Below are positions 61,899 to 64,000 of a stretch of 64,000 bases of DNA, in pieces; position 1 is the stretch's first letter; each line of letters starts with the position of its first letter. The notes beneath the pieces were generated by a model. The model was not told the origin of the DNA and searched no databases. It saw only the letters and a program-made list of their open reading frames with translations. The stretch is taken from the NCBI GenBank assembly GCA_947447665.1, contig CANFJX010000001.1, forward strand, positions 337,911-401,910, read 5' to 3'. The DNA is from Bacteriovoracaceae bacterium. GTDB taxonomy: Bacteria > Bdellovibrionota > UBA1018. The position numbers and the translations under genes are program-made.

Positions 61899-62665
61899 TC
61901 CTAGCTCTTGATGTAGGAAACAGTCAAATCTACGGCGGCGTTTTTGTAAATGATGAAATCAAATTTCAATTTAGAAAAACGAGCAAGAATGGGAACTCAT
62001 CGGACGAATTTGGTGTTTTTCTAAGGTCCGTACTCCGAGAAAATGGGATTGATCCGACGCTCATAAGAAAAATAGCCATCTGCTCAGTTGTTCCTGATGT
62101 GATCCACTCCATTCGCGGCGCCTGCACGAAATACTTCGATTTACAGCCTTTTATCCTCCAGGCCGGGGTCAAAACTGGACTAAAAATCAAGTACCGCAAT
62201 CCCCTCGAGGTCGGCGCAGATCGAATCGCGAACTCCGTTGCCGCAGTCGAACTTTTCCCGCATAAAAACATCATCATTGTCGACTATGGCACAGCGACTA
62301 CCTTCTGCGTAATTTCGGCTGATAAAGAATACCTAGGAGGACTTATTCTTCCCGGATTTAGAATCTCCATGGAAGCCCTCGAATCCCGAACTGCCAAGCT
62401 CCCCTCCGTCGAGATCATTAAACCCCAGGAACTGATCGGACGGTCCACCGTCGAAAGCATCCAGAACGGACTCTACTTTTCCAACCTCCATGCACTGCGT
62501 GGAATCAGTGAACAGATCAAAAAGACCTACTTCAATGGAGAAACTGCAGTCTTAATAGGGACCGGGGGATTCTCAAGGCTTTTAGAGTCAGAGAAAATTT
62601 TTGACCATCTTCTCCCTGATCTAGTACTGAGAGGACTCAAGCAGACACTTGAAATGAATCAGTAA
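61895..62665 (+). CDS. coaX: Type III pantothenate kinase
   Basis: Phosphorylates pantothenate in the first step to CoA; the CoaX type is not feedback-inhibited by CoA. The 256 aa chain has the ASKHA phosphate loop [14 protein letters not shown] near residue 4, ICSVVPDV near 65, and [20 protein letters not shown] near 105. [13 protein letters not shown] lies near 130, [15 protein letters not shown] near 150, and GTGGFSRLL near 225. Last gene of the CoA operon. The 68 bp downstream contain no strong terminator. Confidence 0.96.
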   Translation: MILALDVGNSQIYGGVFVNDEIKFQFRKTSKNGNSSDEFGVFLRSVLRENGIDPTLIRKIAICSVVPDVIHSIRGACTKYFDLQPFILQAGVKTGLKIKYRNPLEVGADRIANSVAAVELFPHKNIIIVDYGTATTFCVISADKEYLGGLILPGFRISMEALESRTAKLPSVEIIKPQELIGRSTVESIQNGLYFSNLHALRGISEQIKKTYFNGETAVLIGTGGFSRLLESEKIFDHLLPDLVLRGLKQTLEMNQ

Positions 62666-62733
62666 CTCAGCGCGTCTCGGCTTGCTCATTAATAATCACT
62701 AAATATTGTTTTTTATTGCGCCGAAGAGTGGTT

Positions 62734-64000
62734 ATGAACTCTCGGATCAGGTCATTAATGAGGCCACCCTGGATGCAAGGAGCTTTGATTCTCCTATTTT
62801 CAGGCATGTTAGCTCTCGCTGGATGTAATAAAACCACGAAAGCACTCACATCACCGATCCCCGTAGCGTCGGGCTCAGGAAACGGTAACACTTTTGTAAA
62901 CAATGACTTCTTTGTAAACACCTTACCGCCAAATGCCGTGACCATGTATATTCACCCTGCTGATGCACCTTGGACTCAGCCCTGCAAAATCTCAAATGGC
63001 ACCACTCGTCAAGACTTGAGATGTGTCGTCGAAGCTCAGGAAGAAGACATCTACCATCAAGGGATCACCCTAACCTACCAATTCCCGTCAGACATGTGCC
63101 AATACGGCTGGAGAAAAGATTTCTCTTATTACAACCTGCTCCCAGGACAAGGGCCAACGACAATCACCATTCGATCAGGAGTAAACAACACCTTAGCAGA
63201 CAACACCCAAGATGGCTCAGTCACGTCGTTTACTTCAGCAGGGGGCACCGCCACCGTGCAAGCTCCGACGACTCCAACGGGATCCCTGAACTGCAGTACA
63301 GATTATTCCTGGCAAATGACCCCCGCAGGCCCCAACTGCTGTTGGGGCAATTACACCTTAATTGTCAACACCTACACCCACACGTCCACAACCGATCCTG
63401 TCTCGGGGAACGTTACCTGGAGCCAGAGCTTACTCACTACAACCACTCAGAATACCTGGCCGGGCGCTGACGCCAATTGCTTAGCTGGGCCGGCCATGGA
63501 CCTTCCTGATGCGATAAAAAACTCGAAAGGATACCCTACGCAACTCGAATTTTTTGCCGGAGATGCTACAATCAATCGCCAAATTGACATCCCTTCTCCC
63601 CTATCAAAGAATACGGGAGCTAACTTATATCTCGCGAATTATTTCACCCCTTTAACTTCAAACTCAGTCCCTACCAACACTGCGGTTGAGGCTGCGCGTC
63701 CGGATCCAATGAAAAATCATGGTTCCTTTACTCCGTCATACTCGTATGAATATACTTGCGTTAACGCTTCAGCCGAAATTATTAATCGAATCCGAGTCTA
63801 TATCCGCAGCTGGAGTAAAAACTCTGACTTTACCCTACTGAGCAATTCAGCAACCTCCAACCAATCCACAAGTGACAGCTTCTACCCAGACCCCTATTGC
63901 GATCGAACGACCTGGTTTGGGAATGGTGTTTGTAGTTTGTGCTCAACCATCGGGGTGGCTTGTAATTCGAACACGATCCCAAGTCCAGCAGCGAGTGATG
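62734..64000 (+). CDS. Cysteine-rich lipoprotein, 3' end beyond the window
   Basis: Open from ATG 62734 to the window end (422 codons, no stop), so it is a partial gene. The N-terminus is a classic lipoprotein signal: Arg-rich start, hydrophobic GALILLFSGMLALAGC with Cys31 in the box LAGC. The mature part is Thr/Ser/Asn-rich with many scattered Cys (NCCWGNYT, SDMCQYGW, VCSLCSTIG, VACNSN) and low charge, as in secreted beta-rich adhesin-like or surface proteins. No domain is recognised. In-frame ATGs at 62758 and 62773 are alternative starts with shorter signals. It lies after coaX but is likely an independent gene. Confidence 0.85.
   Translation, partial: MNSRIRSLMRPPWMQGALILLFSGMLALAGCNKTTKALTSPIPVASGSGNGNTFVNNDFFVNTLPPNAVTMYIHPADAPWTQPCKISNGTTRQDLRCVVEAQEEDIYHQGITLTYQFPSDMCQYGWRKDFSYYNLLPGQGPTTITIRSGVNNTLADNTQDGSVTSFTSAGGTATVQAPTTPTGSLNCSTDYSWQMTPAGPNCCWGNYTLIVNTYTHTSTTDPVSGNVTWSQSLLTTTTQNTWPGADANCLAGPAMDLPDAIKNSKGYPTQLEFFAGDATINRQIDIPSPLSKNTGANLYLANYFTPLTSNSVPTNTAVEAARPDPMKNHGSFTPSYSYEYTCVNASAEIINRIRVYIRSWSKNSDFTLLSNSATSNQSTSDSFYPDPYCDRTTWFGNGVCSLCSTIGVACNSNTIPSPAASD

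Noticed and set aside
62667..62945. 92-aa minus-strand frame after coaX
   Set aside because: Complement of the lipoprotein signal-peptide region; no ribosome site or domain.
62970..63470. 166-aa His/Arg-rich frame near the window end
   Set aside because: Offset frame of the Thr/Asn-rich lipoprotein gene, which stays open from 62734 to 64000.

Overview
The window is a dense bacterial chromosomal segment: genes on both strands, many ATGA/GTGA/TTGA start-stop overlaps, and a mid-range GC content by eye. It is a Gram-negative (LptB, an LptC/LptA-type protein, many lipoproteins, an outer-membrane barrel). It carries sigma-54, a complete post-HMG-CoA mevalonate pathway, GldA/F/G-type ABC proteins and several PAS/GGDEF/REC-TPR signalling proteins. 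Together these suggest a Bdellovibrionota or other delta-like lineage. That placement is inference from gene content; no database comparison was possible. No insertion sequence, phage, CRISPR array or rRNA was seen.

Layout. 1-2.1 kb: rnpB, a C4 zinc-ribbon protein and a NIF3 protein (minus). 2.1-3.4 kb: a MltD-type lytic transglycosylase. 3.4-8.1 kb: the macromolecular-synthesis operon rpsU-yqeY-dnaG-rpoD with an internal terminator, ending in a CAU-anticodon tRNA. 8.1-13.3 kb: mevalonate operon fni-hmgR-PMK-mvaD-mvk. 13.5-17.2 kb: lptC/A fusion-lptB-rpoN-hpf. 17.2-20.7 kb: an exported HD-domain protein and two coiled-coil proteins. 20.7-25.4 kb: secreted beta-propeller, RimK-like ligase, DHH phosphoesterase, quinone oxidoreductase-like MDR. 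25.5-32.8 kb: GldA-GldF-GldG-DUF4340-Yip1-M13-like zincin-lipoprotein. 32.8-36.8 kb: salvage operon (tdk, UPRT-like, hpt) followed by a GHMP kinase and a DUF429 protein. 36.8-39.2 kb: degenerate receiver-TPR protein divergent from a PAS-GGDEF cyclase. 39.2-43.0 kb: phosphodiesterase, barrel, lipoprotein, YtkA-like and redoxin. 43.1-45.6 kb: alanine racemase, Fur-family regulator, PNPOx-like protein. 45.6-57.3 kb: divergent arginine regulon argG-argH-carA-carB / argC-argJ-argB-argF-argR. 58.3-62.7 kb: pantothenate/CoA operon. 62.7-64 kb: a lipoprotein cut by the window end.

How the genes work together. The arginine block encodes every step from glutamate to arginine except acetylornithine aminotransferase (argD). 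ArgJ makes a separate ArgA unnecessary, CarAB supplies carbamoyl phosphate, and ArgR is the last gene of one arm. Palindromic ArgR-like sites lie in the shared intergenic region, one of them inside a TTGACG-N17-TATAAA promoter. The CoA operon has panB, panC, split coaC and coaB, and coaX. A Rossmann/DUF2520-like gene overlaps panB and is a candidate replacement for the missing ketopantoate reductase. The mevalonate operon has everything after HMG-CoA but no mvaS.

Points for a second look: a near-perfect 36-37 bp hairpin between panB and panC; an M13-like zincin whose only well-placed start is a CTG behind an AGGAG; an argB frame running 161 nt into argF; a single-chain LptC/LptA; a periplasmic HD protein; and a receiver domain with Glu at the phosphoacceptor position.
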